Of a DNA stretch of 64,000 nt, positions 45,401 through 58,101 are shown piece after piece. The first letter of the stretch is position 1; each line of letters begins with the position of its first letter. This DNA is from Avena insularis (Eukaryota > Streptophyta > Magnoliopsida > Poales > Poaceae), in assembly GCA_023614405.1 (NCBI GenBank), contig CM042697.1, forward strand, positions 469,136,792-469,200,791, read 5' to 3'. The notes below the pieces were generated by a model. The model searched no databases and was not told the DNA's origin. It saw only the letters and a program-made list of their open reading frames with translations. Made by a program: the position numbers and the translations under genes.

Positions 45401-47560
45401 AACCAAGTCATCTTTGAATGAACGGTTGTTCATTCCTACTGTACCACCCAATTTATCAGAGAATGCAATATTTAGCTTTGCAGATCCATTGGCATGAGGC
45501 TTCTTAGATGCTTTTACACCTTTTACTACACCTCGCCCTTTCTTCTTGGGTCCGTCAGCGCCTAGAGCCCAGAACATACACAAAGAAGCAATTTACTATC
45601 TAGTACATTGTAAGAAATGAGGACATAAATGTAAAAAAAAGAAGCTAGTACCGTCCTCTAGCTGCGGGCGGTGGTGGCGAGCATGGGAAGGCCATTCGTC
45701 AAGGGCAGACATGTCAGTTTCAGACACTATAGTGTTAGATCGGTCTACAGTTCCTGTATCAGGGTTAACATTTGTACTGAATCAGCAATGAAGGTTTTAT
45801 TGCATTACATAGCAAATGTTAGATAAAGCTTAAATGTCAGAAATAAATTACCACATCTACGTTTTCCAAATTTTCTTTTGTAAGCTTGTAACATTTCAAC
45901 CCTTGTCATTGTAACAGATCCTTTTTTTACTGAACATGTAAACAATAAATGGACAAAGCATTAGCAATGTGCACAATTCAGAAACCTGATTTATAATTAC
46001 TGTACTTGTGTACCATTGGTAAGTGAAAAATCTGGTTCTTCTGTTTCGTTTGAATCTTGATCCTCGGCTCTTGCATCCCTAACTGCATGTTCATCCAAAT
46101 CATTTATTAGTTAAAGCATGCATAAAATGTGACCGGGAAAATATGTATTAAAGTCTGTATTGAAGGTGTTGTGCGTTCGAGATTTTGGATGAAAGGATAC
46201 CTGAGACAGTTTTTCGCTTGTTTCTGGAGGATCCACTTTCAACATCAAGATGAGACCCTGGTGTTTCAATATCAACACTGGGCTTCTCCCTAAACACACA
46301 CACAGGTTGATCTTCTTCTCATTACTGTGAATGGATACCAATGTCTCCACTTCCGGTGCATGCTCGATGGGAATAAGTTTTGCTCTGCCATCAGTAGTTT
46401 TTACCCTGCAGTAGAGGTAATGACGCCCGCCACAGAATCCAACACTTTCAATCAAACCGATCAATTCCATATAGCAGATGTCAATCCTCTCGATTGTTGC
46501 TTCCAGAACTTTCTGTTTTTTATCCCCATCTTCGTAGTACAGGTTAAGTTTCCAAATATCCTCATGCGTCTACATTGACATAGAAGTAAAAAAAAGAGCA
46601 CCAAAATAATTATTCAATTCATAGTTCTGAAATAAAATAATATGTTACATAGCTATGTAAATTTTATGAATAGTTTGTAGAACATGTTGGCAAAAGATCA
46701 ACAGAGGAACAACATTATGAAATCAACGAATTAGTTCAGTTCTTGAAAGTCCACAAATCAATACAATCGAAGACACCGAGATTTGATCATATTTTAACAT
46801 GAACTACCTAGATCGGAGGGGAGTAGTACTAGTACTAAAATATGCTATATTGAACAAATAAAACTTGCAAAAGAGTGGATTAACACAGAACATGTGTTAT
46901 AACATCTAAACCTAGCAAATCATTGGCCGAACCTATGCAGCCACAAATGCAAAATCAATCGGTAGATAATGTACTGGCGGTTCCTCGTAAACCCTAGTGC
47001 ACATTGGCGAGGTGCTCCTGGACTCGGCCGTGTCTGCCTGGACTCCTGCTCCTAGGGATCGCGATGAACAGTGATCACATGCCGGCGGGAGCTCAGGGTG
47101 TAGCTAGATCCGACCGCTGGAGGAGCGGGGCGGAGGCGTGCTGAATCGGCTGGGCGGCGGTGTATCACATGCGGATCGCATCGTCCTGGTGGGCATCACG
47201 GGGTAGAGAAGATGGCTGCTACATCCCGGGCGAAGCAGCTGCGGCGACGCCTAACGTGGCAAGGATCGCCGATGGCAGCATGTAAATCTAGGTAACCTGA
47301 GAGAATTGGCGTACCGTTGACTCTGGCGACGACGTCGTCATGTCGGCGTGTGGACGATGAGGGAGCTCAGATCCGATGGCGAACAAACTCGTCGAGGTGA
47401 TTGCGTTTAGATTGGATCGTGGGGGTCGTGGGTACCTAAATATGAAGAGAGTTTAGCGGGAAGGTTAAAAGGATGGTTTTAGGTTTTGGTGGGAACAAAA
47501 AGTTTCGCACAGACTCTACGCACGGGCCTTTTAGCGGTAGGTTTTTCAATTTTTGGCCAA
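42414..47560. mobile_element. CACTA transposon 3, right end not found
   Basis: Starts CACTACAAGAAATCTGG with GGG before it. Subterminal repeats of the GCCACG/CGTGGCGAT type fill 42420-43400, including a 106-base duplication (CCAACAAATTTTATTTGTGTGGCG at 42973 and 43079). A multi-exon transposase gene follows on the minus strand up to about 47400. No matching CTTGTAGTG end or second GGG was found before the tandem array at 47674, so the right terminus is lost or too diverged. The border given is approximate. Confidence 0.8.
43690..46580 (-). pseudogene. CACTA 3 Ptta/En/Spm-type transposase gene, multi-exon
   Basis: Plant transposase of the En/Spm accessory class (Transposase_24 type), expected to bind subterminal repeats. 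Pieces separated by intron-like gaps, on the minus strand: about 46570-46230 (YYEDGDKKQKVLEAT, then SVGFCGGRHYLYCRVK and PIEHAPEVETLVSI), 45580-45370 (KKKGRGVVKGVKASKK, NRSFKDDLVIIM), 45225-44990 (LKIAQERYRGWRASLSC, EDLQPEEWEWLINYYGT), 44890-44640 (EEPDCIALWEIAHNN), 44560-44200 (INIFQKAYKEFVPC, YMAKLPTNSERIKIQVEEQ, a coiled coil LQQKFDAERAERENL). GTGAG-like donors and AG acceptors bracket several pieces. I could not prove one unbroken frame, so the gene may be intact or decayed. No TNP2 is present in the element. Confidence 0.65.
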
Positions 47561-47673
47561 AACTACATTGATGGAAACATAATTATTTGTTTACTCGTTT
47601 TTTTAATTAATAAAAAATAAATTAGTTTGGAAATTAATGTTTGAAAGCAATATTTGAAAGTAATATTACTGTC
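46600..47673. other. CACTA 3 transposase 5' region and border
   Basis: 46970-47400 is GC-rich, with an ACCCTAGTG word, and looks like the first-exon or promoter side of the minus-strand transposase gene. No clean coding frame is visible. 47560-47673 is AT-rich and joins the tandem array. Confidence 0.4.
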
Positions 47674-48909
47674 CTCACATGGTTTTGTTTGTTCCATGGT
47701 ACCTACACCTTCTTTATTAGTTGATATGGTTAGTAGATGACATTATAAGACTATGAGACCTGGTTTCATATTTTTTCGAATTGTCTATCCACCTTTCAAA
47801 TTTTGTCAACCCTAGGTTTGAAACATTGTTCAAACATTGTTCAGAACCTGAAAATTGGAAAACTAACGTTGGATCCTTCTTATTTTCTCCAATATGAAGC
47901 TATTATACCAAACCGTTTGGTCCATTTCATGATTCACAGTTCATAGCAAACGGCTTGGATCCTTGGATTTCATGCGGCGGTGTCTGAGATATGAGAGTCC
48001 TCACATGGTTTTGTTTGTTCCATGGTACCTGCACCTTCTTTATTAGTTCATATGGTTAGTAGATGACATTATAAGTCTATGAGACCTGGTTTCATATTTT
48101 TTTGAATTGTCTATCCACCTTTAAAATTTAGTCAACCCTAGGTTTGAAACATTGTTCAAACATTATTCAGAACATGAAAGTTGGAAAACTAAGGTTGGAT
48201 CCTTCTTATTTTCTCCAATATGAAGCTATTAGACCAAACTGTTTGGTCCATTTCATGATTCACAGTTCATAGCAAACGGCTTGGATCCTTGGATTTCATG
48301 CGGCGGTGTCTGAGATATGAGAGTCCTCACATGGTTTTGTTTGTTCCATGGTACCTACACCTTCTTTATTAGTTCATATGGTTAGTAGATGACATTATAA
48401 GACTATGAGACCTGGTTTCATGTTTTTTAGAATTGTCTATCCACCTTTCAAATTTAGTCAACCCTAGGTTTGAAACATTGTTCAAACATTGTTCAGAACA
48501 TGAAAGTTGGAAAACTAACGTTGGATCCTTCTTATTTTCTCCAATATGAAGCTATTATACCAAACTGTTTGGTCCATTTTATGATTCACAGTTCATAGCA
48601 AACGGCTTGGATCCTTGGATTTCATGCGGCGGTGTCTGAGATATGAGAGTCCTCACATGGTTTTGTTTGTTCCATGGTACCTACACCTTCTTTATTAGTT
48701 CATATGGTTAGTAGATGACATTATAAGACTATAAGACCTGGTTTCATAATTTTTTGAATTGTCTATCCACCTTTCAAATTTAGTCAACCCTAGGTTTGAA
48801 ACATTGTTCAGAACATGAAAGTTGGAAAACTAAGCTTGGATCCTTCTTATTTACTCCAATATGAAGCTATTATATCAAACTGTTTGGTTCATTTCATGAT
48901 TCACAATTT
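47674..48909. repeat. 326-bp tandem array, about 3.8 copies
   Basis: Unit starts CCTCACATGGTTTTGTTTG at 47674, 47999, 48325 and 48651, so the period is 325-326. Copies differ by only a few bases (for example ATTTTTTCG and ATTTTTTTG). The last copy ends after CATTTCATGATTCACA, and there is a lone AAACATTGTTC deletion in the fourth unit. No gene. Confidence 0.97.
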
Positions 48910-49157
48910 ATTTTTGACTGTTCAGCAAACGAGTACACAGCAGTAATTCGGTGGAAACAACAAAGAATGATCCAGTAAACAATGTGAATCAAACAGAAGG
49001 ACAGAAAACAACAATACATGAGTTACTATACTTTAACTCGCTTATCACATGATTGCAAACATGTGGCACCTCTGTCCTATGATAAAAGGATTAAGAAAAT
49101 GGTCTTCTGGCATTCTGATAATACTTTAACTAGCCTAGGTTTGACCATGATTCAAAT

Positions 49158-50535
49158 TTAGTCAAGCATAGGTTTTTTACAATCAGTTTTTGCATCCATT
49201 TCTTGTATCCTGCATTTCCGACACAGATCTCCCCTAAACCCTTCGGCCCTCTTGCAACCGGGGCAAATCACGAGGTACCAGAGGAAGAACTGTATCTTGA
49301 CGTACAGCTGGTAGGTCACGTATGCATCTTTAGCAGCATACTCCAGGTTTATTTCAGACAAAGGCACCTCTTCCCGGTAATCATGCCTTATACTAGGGAA
49401 TTTACTCTTCATCTCGCCGTAATACTCGTCGATGATGCGAGATGCAAGATCAACCATTTCGTCCTTTTTATTCCGTCCTTTGATCTTGACAAGAGACTGA
49501 ATATCTATCCAGTTTTCTTCAGGAATTATAATACCCTCGTACATCAACTTGTAAAAATCTTGTGTTTTGTCAACGGTGCAGAAGACAATCCCTTTGTGTT
49601 GAAGGAATGAGCGGAGCGCTCGACAGGTCTTGTCGGTCCTGAAAGCATATTTAGTTTGTTTGTCAAAGAATGCATGACCAACACTTGCATGAAATGTGTA
49701 ACTGAAATTGTTTAGTCATTGAAATATCGTTTTGCATCATATAATTTGAAACTAAGAAAAGTTTATTAAATGCAAGAACAAGGCTCTGAAAATTTGCTTG
49801 TGATAATTAATTAGGTATAATGAAATTCAGTACACATGCTAGATGAGCATATGGATACATTCAATTTGATAACTTGAATAAAATTTGAAACTACATAAGT
49901 TTATTATAATCAAACTCAGTATAATGAAATTCAGTCTAGAATATCATAACTTGAATAAAATCTCATAATGAAATTCATTTGGTACTGAGAAAATTGCACA
50001 AACAAGTAACTCTTGGTGCTGTTTTCGCACAAACCAAGTACCTTAAAACTAGTGCACTCACTTGAGATGAAATATCATACGACAGTGTATAAAAAACGGC
50101 ACAAATTAAACATAACATGGAACTAATCATTGAAAATAAGTACACGGGATTCAGAAATTCACACCACAACATCAGTAAGGTTCAGTCGCAAATTAAAAAG
50201 GCACTACAACATCAGTAAATTTTCACAAGTGAGTATAGAAATTTATACGCGGAGAAGTGGTAGACGAGGACGCGGTTCTTCATGCAGAGTTGAAGGACGG
50301 CGAGGTAGTTCTCGTAGATGGGGTCCTTCTTGGTGTACTCGAGGTCCAATCTAACAAATTTATTCTCCTTTTCCTGCTCATACCACTCCTCGAAGAGCTG
50401 GAGGTTTTTCATCACCGTCTCCTCCTCATTGGTGTATACAACCTCTATTTCCTTGTCGCCATGGACACGAAAGGTCTCGGTTCTAGTAAAACCGATATTT
50501 CCCGGATCCGCGCTAGCAGAGGATGATGTACCCAT
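49158..50535 (-). CDS. DEDDy 3'-5' exonuclease domain protein (255 aa, two exons)
   Basis: Werner-type 3'-5' exonuclease of the DnaQ fold, expected to trim DNA or RNA ends using two metal ions. Exon 1 is 50535-50249, exon 2 49638-49158. The donor GTATAA and acceptor TTTCAG join codons for HFSA to TDKTCRALR in frame, giving 255 residues. Motif I is FVRLDLEYT (Asp and Glu at about residues 66 and 68), motif II lies in IVFCTVDKTQDFYKL, and motif III is YAAKDAYVTYQLY, the Tyr-x3-Asp pattern of DEDDy enzymes. So all the acidic residues are kept. The C-terminus has two Cys pairs (CPGC and CRKC), a possible zinc ribbon. The start MGTSSSAS is the first in-frame ATG; the open frame above it begins at GTG. 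A zinc-finger gene starts divergently some 400 bases away, so the two shared a promoter region before a retrotransposon entered. Confidence 0.85.
49159..49240 (-). other. putative zinc ribbon at the exonuclease C-terminus
   Basis: CPGC at the start and CRKC 13 residues later, followed by a basic tail KTDCKKP. It is not part of the DEDDy fold and could bind nucleic acid. Confidence 0.4.
49639..50248 (-). other. exonuclease intron, 610 bp
   Basis: GT at 50248-50247 and AG at 49640-49639 on the minus strand. AT-rich, no gene inside. Confidence 0.8.
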
Positions 50536-51141
50536 GGCGGAGGAGGCAGTAGAGAGAAATGAAGGAGGATAACGGGCGGACGGCGGAGAATGGCGGGCGG
50601 ACAGCGGCGGCGGAAGAAGAAGCGTCAATGGCCGGCGGAGAAGGTGAGAATGGGATTTTTTGGGGGAAGAACAGAGGAGGCAGAAGCAGAAGCGTCCGGG
50701 TGTGAATGCGGTTGCGGTTGCGGTTCTAGGAGGTATTATAATGGAACTGTTACTGCTAAACGGCCCCACACGTCAGTGGGTGTCAGTTTGTACGTGTACG
50801 AGGAATAATTGTACGTGCACGTGTGTACCGTAAAGTACTTGGAATAAATCTAGCCTTTGTACGTATGCGTACAAAAAGGAGTGCAGAGGTATAGGGAGTG
50901 CGAAGCGGTAGAGATATAAAAGAATCTCCCACCCACCCACCGCTTTCTTCCCCAATCGGAGCAAGTGGAGAAACCCTAGCCATCTCATCCCACCTCGTCC
51001 CCGCCGGTGCACCTTGCGGACGGTAGAAGCGATGTCGAGTCGCTCGGCCTTGAATCGTCACTTGTGATGAGGTGCGGCTGATGTGGAGGGGACCGAGCTC
51101 ACGGCAGAAGGCGTCACGGCCACCTTTGTCGCGGCCGTGGC
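50536..51141. promoter_or_regulatory. divergent promoter of exonuclease and zinc-finger genes
   Basis: Lies between the minus-strand start at 50535 and the plus-strand leader. The plus side has TATAAAAG at 50915-50922 and an AAACCCTAG telo-box-like word at 50973-50981, common in grass leaders of growth-related genes. The block ATAATGGAACTG...CTGCTAAACGGCCCCACACG (50737-50790) is repeated near the right end of the window. The leader is cut at 51141 by the Angela-like element. Confidence 0.65.
50915..50922 (+). promoter_or_regulatory. TATA box of the zinc-finger gene
   Basis: TATAAAAG in GAGATATAAAAGAATC, with leader-like CT-rich text starting about 25 bases below. Confidence 0.6.
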
Positions 51142-53008
51142 TGTAGGGGTTCGTAGCATGGAAAACAAAATTTTCTATCGCATACAAACAAACAAGCCAA
51201 GATCTATCTACTAGATTGTAGCAACGAGTCGATGGAATAACTCACCCTCGAAGATTCCAAAGTGTTTAACGAGAGCAGATTCTCGTGGGTGATGTAGTCG
51301 TACTCTTTCCGATCTCAAGATCGCGTGACGATCCTTCCGCGCCAGCGTTCCATAGCGCTCCCATGATCGGTCACACGTTCGGTACTCGGACGAAGACCTT
51401 CCTCTCCTTGTTCCAGCAGGCAGCGGAGGTTGTAGCACTCTCCTCGCGATTCCGTGACAACTGGCGTGGTCTGGGAGGTAGAGGGAGATCCTGAGGGCTT
51501 CGCCTTAAGCCGGTCAGTATGGTGGAGCTTATGAGAGAGGCTATTAGTGGTCTAGTAATTAGACACACCAATTAGAGGGCTCTAAACCAATTAGAAGGCT
51601 CTAAACCAAACAGCTCTAAACCGGGTCTAGGTCTAGTTTCTAGTTTAGAGGATAGGAACTGTGTGTGTCTAGAGGGAGGCCCTGCCCCTCCTTTATAGGT
51701 GGGAGGGCTGGCGCGCCAGGAGGGAGGAGTCCTCCCCAACTCGGCCTAGGGCTGGCCGCCGGCTTGGGAGGAGGACTCCTCCCCAAGTCGATTTCAACTT
51801 CTCCTCTTTCCAAATGGCGGTTTGACCGGCGGCTTGACTTTTCCAATTTAGGAATTTAAATAAACCCTTTATTTTGGACAGCGAGAACACTTAGTACATG
51901 ATGCAATCATTCCATCTTGCAATGACACATTCATGTACCCTTCCCCCCGAGTCTTGGGACATTCGGGACCTTCTAGAATGTCCCCGATGAAAACACGGAA
52001 CCATTCCCCAACTCAAAGCGGAACTTTCCTTATATGAATCTTATTCTCCGGACCATTCCGGATCTCCTCGTGATATCCGGATCCCATCCGAGACTCGAAC
52101 AACATTCGGTCTCTTTCTCATAATACCATAACTACTCAAACAACGTCAATCCTTAAGTGTGTCTCCCTACGGTTCGTGAATTATGCGGACATGATCGAGA
52201 CACTTCTCCGAACAATAACCAATAGAGGAATCTGGAAATTCATATGGCTCCCACATATTTCTCGATTACTTTGCGATCGAATGAACCACTTACATACGAT
52301 ACCAATTTCCCTTTGTCTCACGATATGTTACTTATCCGAGGTTATGATCGTCGGTATCTCTGCATACCAGTTCATCCTCGTTACTGATAAGTACTCTTAT
52401 CTCGTTCCCGTGATATGTGATCCCTTGTGACCAAGTCACATCCTTGCAAGCTAAGTGGATGACATATAACCGAGAGGGCCCAGAGAATATCTATCCGTCA
52501 TGTGGATGGACAAATCCACTCTTGATCCATGTGTTTCAACCAATACTTTCCGAACACCCAATGCCACTTTTATAGCCACCTGTTACGGTGTGGTGTTTGA
52601 TGACATCAAAGCATCCATCCGGTAAAGGCAATATGCATGATCTCATGGTCGAAGGAATTAGGTTACTATGTATCGAAAGCATATAGCAATTGAACTATTG
52701 AAATGACTTGATCTTTATGCTACGCTTATCTATAGGAGTATGTCCACCATATCATTCTCCTAACGATATGATCTTGTTGTTGATAACATCTCAATGTTCA
52801 TGACAAAGAAACCACATCATCAATCAACCAACAAGCTAGTGAAGTATAGAGGCTATACTAGGGACTTCAAATTAAGTTTACAAATAACACAAGTATTAAT
52901 GGTTTCCTTGTTAATACTATTATAGCATGAATGTAAACATTTATCATAAACACAAAGATATATAATAATAACTACATTTATTATTACCTCTAGGGCATAT
53001 CTCCAACA
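51142..53008 (-). repeat. copia 2 3' LTR (left on plus)
   Basis: TGTAGGGGTTCG to ATATCTCCAACA. Compared with the other LTR it lacks single bases at many places, often within CCG or C-runs (for example GACATTCGGG for GACATTCCGGG, GACTCGAAC for GACTCCGAAC). Confidence 0.95.
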
Positions 53009-53021
53009 GTCTCCCACTTGC
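53009..53021 (-). other. copia 2 polypurine tract
   Basis: On minus, GCAAGTGGGAGAC ends directly at the TG of the 3' LTR, the primer for plus-strand synthesis. Confidence 0.85.
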
Positions 53022-53079
53022 ACTAGAGTCATCTAATCTAGATTACATGGTAATATACGAACACCCATGGCAGTTTGGT

Positions 53080-54760
53080 GTTGGTCATGTTTTGCCCTTG
53101 GGAGAGGTTTAGTCAGCGGATCCGCCACATTCAGATCTGTGTACTTTGCAAATCTTTATATCCCCATCCTGGATATGTTCTCGAATAACGTGAAAACGCA
53201 GCTTGATATGCTTCAGCTTCTTGTGTGACCTTGGTTCTTGCGCATTGGCTATGGCGCCCATGTTATCACGATAGATAGACATTGGGTCCAGCGCACTAGG
53301 AACCACACCCAGCTACGTAATGAACTCTTTCATCCATATCGCTTCTTGTGAAGCCTCCGAAGCCATGTATTCGATTCAGTTGAAGATCTCGCCACAACGC
53401 TTTGCTTTGCACTCCTCCAGCTAAGCGCTGCACCATTCAAAATAAATACGTATCCAGCTTGTGATTTAGAATCATCCGGATCGGTGTTCCAACTAGCATC
53501 GGTGTAACCATTAACAACGAGCTGTTCATCACCTCTATAAGAAAGAACCATATCCTTAGTTCTTCTCAAGTACTTAAGGATGATTTTGACATTGTCCAAT
53601 GATCCACTCTGGATCACTTTGATATCTGCTAGTTAGACTAACGACATATGCGATGTCGGGTCTAGTACATAGCATGGCATACATTAGAGATCCTATGGCT
53701 GAGGCATAGGAGTCTTACTCATCTTTTCTCTATCTTACGCCGATGTCGGACTTTGAGTTTTACTCAAGGTCATATTAGCAACATGGGCAAGAACCCTTTC
53801 TTGCTATCTTCCATTCCAAACCTCTTTAGAACTTTGTCCAAATATGTACTTTGTGACAATGATATTTGGCGTTCGATCTATCTCTATAAATCTTTATGCC
53901 TAATATGTAAGCTGCTTCGCCAAGATCCTTCATTGAAAAACTATTATTCAAATACTCTTTGACACTATTAAGAAGGTCTACATCATTCCCAATCAACAAT
54001 ATGTCATCCACATACAGTATTAAGAATGCTACTGAGCTCCCACTCACTTTCTTGTAAATACAAGCTTCTCCATAAGTTTGTATAAAACCAAAACTTTTGA
54101 TTACCTTATCAAAAGCGTTGATTCCAACTTCGGATGCTTGCTTCAATCCATAGATGGACCGTTGAAGTTTGCATACCTTGTTAGCATCTTTAGGATCGAC
54201 AAAACCTTTGGGTTGTATCATATACAACTCTTCATCAATGTCTCCATTGAGGAATGCTGTTTTGACATCCATCGCCATATCTCATAATCATAATATGCAG
54301 CGATTGCTAACATAATCCTCACAGACTTTAGCTTCGCCATTGGTGAGAAAGTCTCATCGTAGTCAACTCCTTGAATTTGTCGAAACCCTTTTTACAAGTC
54401 GAGCTTTATAGACATAACATTACCATCAACATCTGCTTACTTCTTGAAAATCCATTTGTTCTCGACAGCCTTCCGGCCATCCGGTAAGTCCACCAAAGTC
54501 CATACTTGGTTTTCGTACATGGATCCAATCTCGGATTTCATGGCTTCTTGCCATTTATTGGAATCTGGGCTCATCATCGCTTCCTCATATGTCTCGGGGT
54601 CATCGGTGTTGTCCACCAACATGACATTCATAACGGAATCATACCAATCTGGAGTGGTACGGGTTCTCGTTGACCTCCGAGGCTCAGTAGCAACTTCAAC
54701 CGAAGTTTCATGATCACCATCACTAGCTTCCTCTCTTATTGGTGCAGGCACCACAGAACT
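53080..54760 (-). pseudogene. copia 2 reverse transcriptase and RNase H
   Basis: Replication enzyme of the element. Pieces in order on minus: SNKWQEAMKSEIGSM and NQVWTLVDLPDGRK (54640-54440), [30 protein letters not shown], the catalytic LILYVDDILLIGND at about 54000, MKDLGEAAYILGIKIYRDRS, and RNase H pieces LSYRGDEQLVVNGYTDASW, GYVFILNGAALSWRSAKQS and SIYRDNMGAIANAQEPRS. Frame changes between these pieces, and within RNase H near 53380, show several one-base losses. The YVDD active site is intact. It cannot give one protein. Confidence 0.9.
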
Positions 54761-54979
54761 TCTTCCGGTCTGCGCTACTGCAATTCAAGAGAAGGTTCGA
54801 CAACCTCGTCAAGTTCTACTTTCCTTCCAGTCACTTCTTTCGAGAGAAATTCCTTCTCTAGAAAGGATCCATTCTTGGCAACAAAGATTTTGCCTTCGGA
54901 TCTATGATAGAAGGTATACCCAATAGTTTCCTTGGGTATCCTATGAAGGCGCATTTTTCCGCTTTGGGTTCAAGCTTGT

Positions 54980-55850
54980 CCTGTAACTTCTTTACATAGG
55001 CTTCATCCCCAAACTTTAAGGAAGCGACAATTTAGGTTTCTTCCCAAACCATAATTCATACGGTGTCGTTTCAGCAGTTTAGACGGTGCCCTATTTAAAG
55101 TGAATGCGGCTGTTTCTAATGCATAACCCCAAAATGATAGTGGCAAATCTGTAAGTGACATCATAGAACGAACCATATCTAAGAGAGTTCGATTCGACGT
55201 TCGGACACACCATTCTGTTGTGGTGTTCCCGGTGTCAATCTGAAAGTATTCCACATTTCTTCAAATGCTCGCCAAACTCGTAACTTAGATATTCACCTCC
55301 ACGATCGACGTAGAAATTTAATCTTCTTGTTACGTTGATTCTCTACCTCACTTTGAAACTCCTTAAACTTCTCGAAAGTTTGGACTTATGTTTCATGAAA
55401 TAGATATACCCATATCTACTCAAGTCATCCGTGAAGGTAAGAACATAACGATAACCATCAGCGATGCTACACTCATTGGACCACACACATCGGTATGTAT
55501 GATTTCCAATAAGTCATGGCTCGCTTCATCATACCGTAAAATGGAGTCTTAGTCATTTTACCCATCGGACATGCTTCATCTTTCAAGTGATTCAAAATCA
55601 AGTGATTCAAGAAGTCCATCGGAATGGAGTTTCTTCATACGCTTCACTCCAATGTGACCAAGACGCAAGGTACATATAGGTCAAATTATCGCTTGATTTC
55701 AAGCGTTTAGCCTCAATGTTATTAATATGTGTATTTCTACTATCGAGATTCAATATGAATAGACCATCTATCAAAGGTGCATGTGCATAAAACACATTAC
55801 TCATATAAATCGAACAACCATTATTCTCGGATTTAAACAAGTAACTGTCT
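54980..55850 (-). pseudogene. copia 2 integrase and protease remnants
   Basis: Readable parts are RTSNRTLLDMVRSMMS, PLSFWGYALETAAFTLNRAP (55210-55060) and CSIYMSNVFYAHAPLIDG with LFILNLDS (55820-55720). The integrase Glu motif region and the DDE aspartates are split by frameshifts, so no long frame covers the core. Confidence 0.8.
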
Positions 55851-56074
55851 CAATAAACAAGATCCCGATATAATGTTCATGCTCAACGCAGCACCAAATA
55901 ACAATTATTTAAGTATAAAACTAATCCCGATGTTAGATGAAGAGGTAGTGTGCCGACCGCGATCACATCAACCTTTGATCCTTTTCCAACGCGCATCGTC
56001 ACCTCGTTCTTCACTAGCTTCAGTTTATTCTGCAGCTCCTGTTTCGAGTTACAAATATGAGCAACCGAAGATTA

Positions 56075-57000
56075 TCAAATACCGGGCACTACTACAGTAC
56101 TAGTGAGATACACATCAATAACATGTATATCAGATATACCTTTCTTCTTGATGTTGCCGTTCTTCAAATCCGCCAAGTACTTTGGGCAATTCCGCTTCCA
56201 GTGACCTTCTCCCTTGCAGTAAAAGCACTCAGTTTCAGGCTTAGGTCCAGCCTTGGTCTTCATCGGTATGGTAACTTTCTTACCACCCTTCTTGAAGTGT
56301 CCCTTCTGCTTAGACTTGCCTTTCTTGAATTTGGTGGTCTTATTGACCATCAACACTTGGTGCTCTTTCTTGATCTCCACTTCTGCAGATTTCAACATAG
56401 CAAATAGTTCTGGCAACTCTTTGTTCATGTTCTGCATGTTGTAGTTCATCACAAAGTTCTTGTAACTTGGTGGTAGTGATTGGAGGATGCGAAACCCCAA
56501 AGTATTAGGAATCACTATACCCAAACTTTGAAGTTTATTTGCGTGCCCAGACATCTTAAGCACATGCTCACCGACGAGCTACCCTCTTCCATCTTGCGGT
56601 TAAAGAACTTTTCGTAAGCTTCATAACTTTCAATTGCCGCATGAGTCTCAAAATTAATTTGAGATCCTCGACAATATCATATGGATCGACTCTTCAAATC
56701 TTTTCTCAAGCTCGATTCTAAACCATACAAGATAGCACACTGAACTATGGAGTACTGATTCTTCCGAGCGAGGTAAACATTTTTACTTCATCGGTAGCAT
56801 CACCGCAGGTGGTCACCTAGCGGTGCATCCAGCACATAGGTCAAATTACCAACTGTGAGGACAATCCTCAAATTGCGGAACCAATCCGTGAAGTTTCTTC
56901 CATTGTTTTTCAACTTTTCTTTCTCTAGGAACGCATTAAAATTGATGGTAGGGCTGCCATTGATCTACAACATATTTGCAATAGTTTAGACTAAGTTTAT
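56075..57000 (-). pseudogene. copia 2 gag with zinc knuckle
   Basis: Particle protein. NTLGFRILQSLPPSYKNFVM and ELPELFAMLKSAEVEIKKEH lead into a Lys-rich stretch and the CCHC knuckle CFYCKGEGHWKRNC, all in the 162-codon frame at 56563-56075. The N-terminal half (to about 56950) is broken by frameshifts. Confidence 0.88.
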
Positions 57001-58101
57001 GACAAATTGAGTTCAAATTAATTAATGAAATTAAACTAGGTGAACTCCCACTTAAAACAACATCCCTCACATTGTTTTAGTGATCACGAACCAAATCCAC
57101 TACATCAACACCGATCATCACGAGAGCTGATATAGTTTTAATGGCGAACAATCATCATGTTCATCATATCTACTATATGATTCATGCTTTGCCTTTTCGA
57201 TCCGTGTTCTGAGGCCATGTCTGTACATGCTAGGCTCGTCAAGATCAAACCTTAGCTTCCGATAAGCAAATCTGGCTTGCTTACGTTGTATTCACCCGCA
57301 GAATCAAAGACACCCGATCATCACGTGGTGCTTGCGCAAGCTTTGGCAGCAGTGCATACTAAGGGTGAACACTTTAGAACTTGAAATTTATGTGCATGAG
57401 GATCATCTTATAATGCTACGATTATCTACTAAGCAATACAAGATGCATAAAGGATTAACATCACATGCAATTCATAATGTGTGATATGATATGGCCTTTC
57501 TCCTTTGTGCTTCCGATCTCCATCTTCAAGCGAACATGATCTCCATCATCACCGGCATAGCATCAAGGTCAATGACGCTTCTTCATGGTTGTCCACCAGC
57601 TTCAACTATTACAACTATTTTGAATAGACACGCAGGTCTTAAGAAATTAAAGACAACCATATGGCTCTGCGGTTGCCAACTTACAATAAGGAACATTGCA
57701 TACATCAAATATAATCACAATCATGGCCATATCACATCATCGCACACCTGCAAAACAAAGTTAGACGCTTCTACTTTCTTTGCATATTTTACGTGGTTTG
57801 GGGCTTTCCATAGGTGTCGTTCTAACCTCGAACAAGAACCACAACATTGATACTAGCATTGTTGATCACCGTTGTAAATTGGATCTTTACTATGCTAGGA
57901 GAAACAGCACCCATAAAGCCACTTATGCAATACGAGTTGCATGTCAAAGCGTGGAGCAAGTCTCATGAACGATGTCATGTAAGGTTAGCCAGCTTCATCC
58001 CAACATACCGCAAGATGCAAAGTACGAAAAGCAATCTACAATAAAAGCATCAACGCCCAATGACCATTGTGTTCTACTGCAACAGATCTACATATAGACA
58101 C
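57000..58101 (-). other. copia 2 leader region
   Basis: Between PBS and gag. The plus- and minus-strand frames here show no domain. Contains no gene beyond the element leader. Confidence 0.6.

Noticed and set aside
47674..48909. Nested LTR pair as an explanation of the 326-bp repeats
   Set aside because: There are nearly four head-to-tail units with constant period and no internal domain, TG...CA ends or target duplication.
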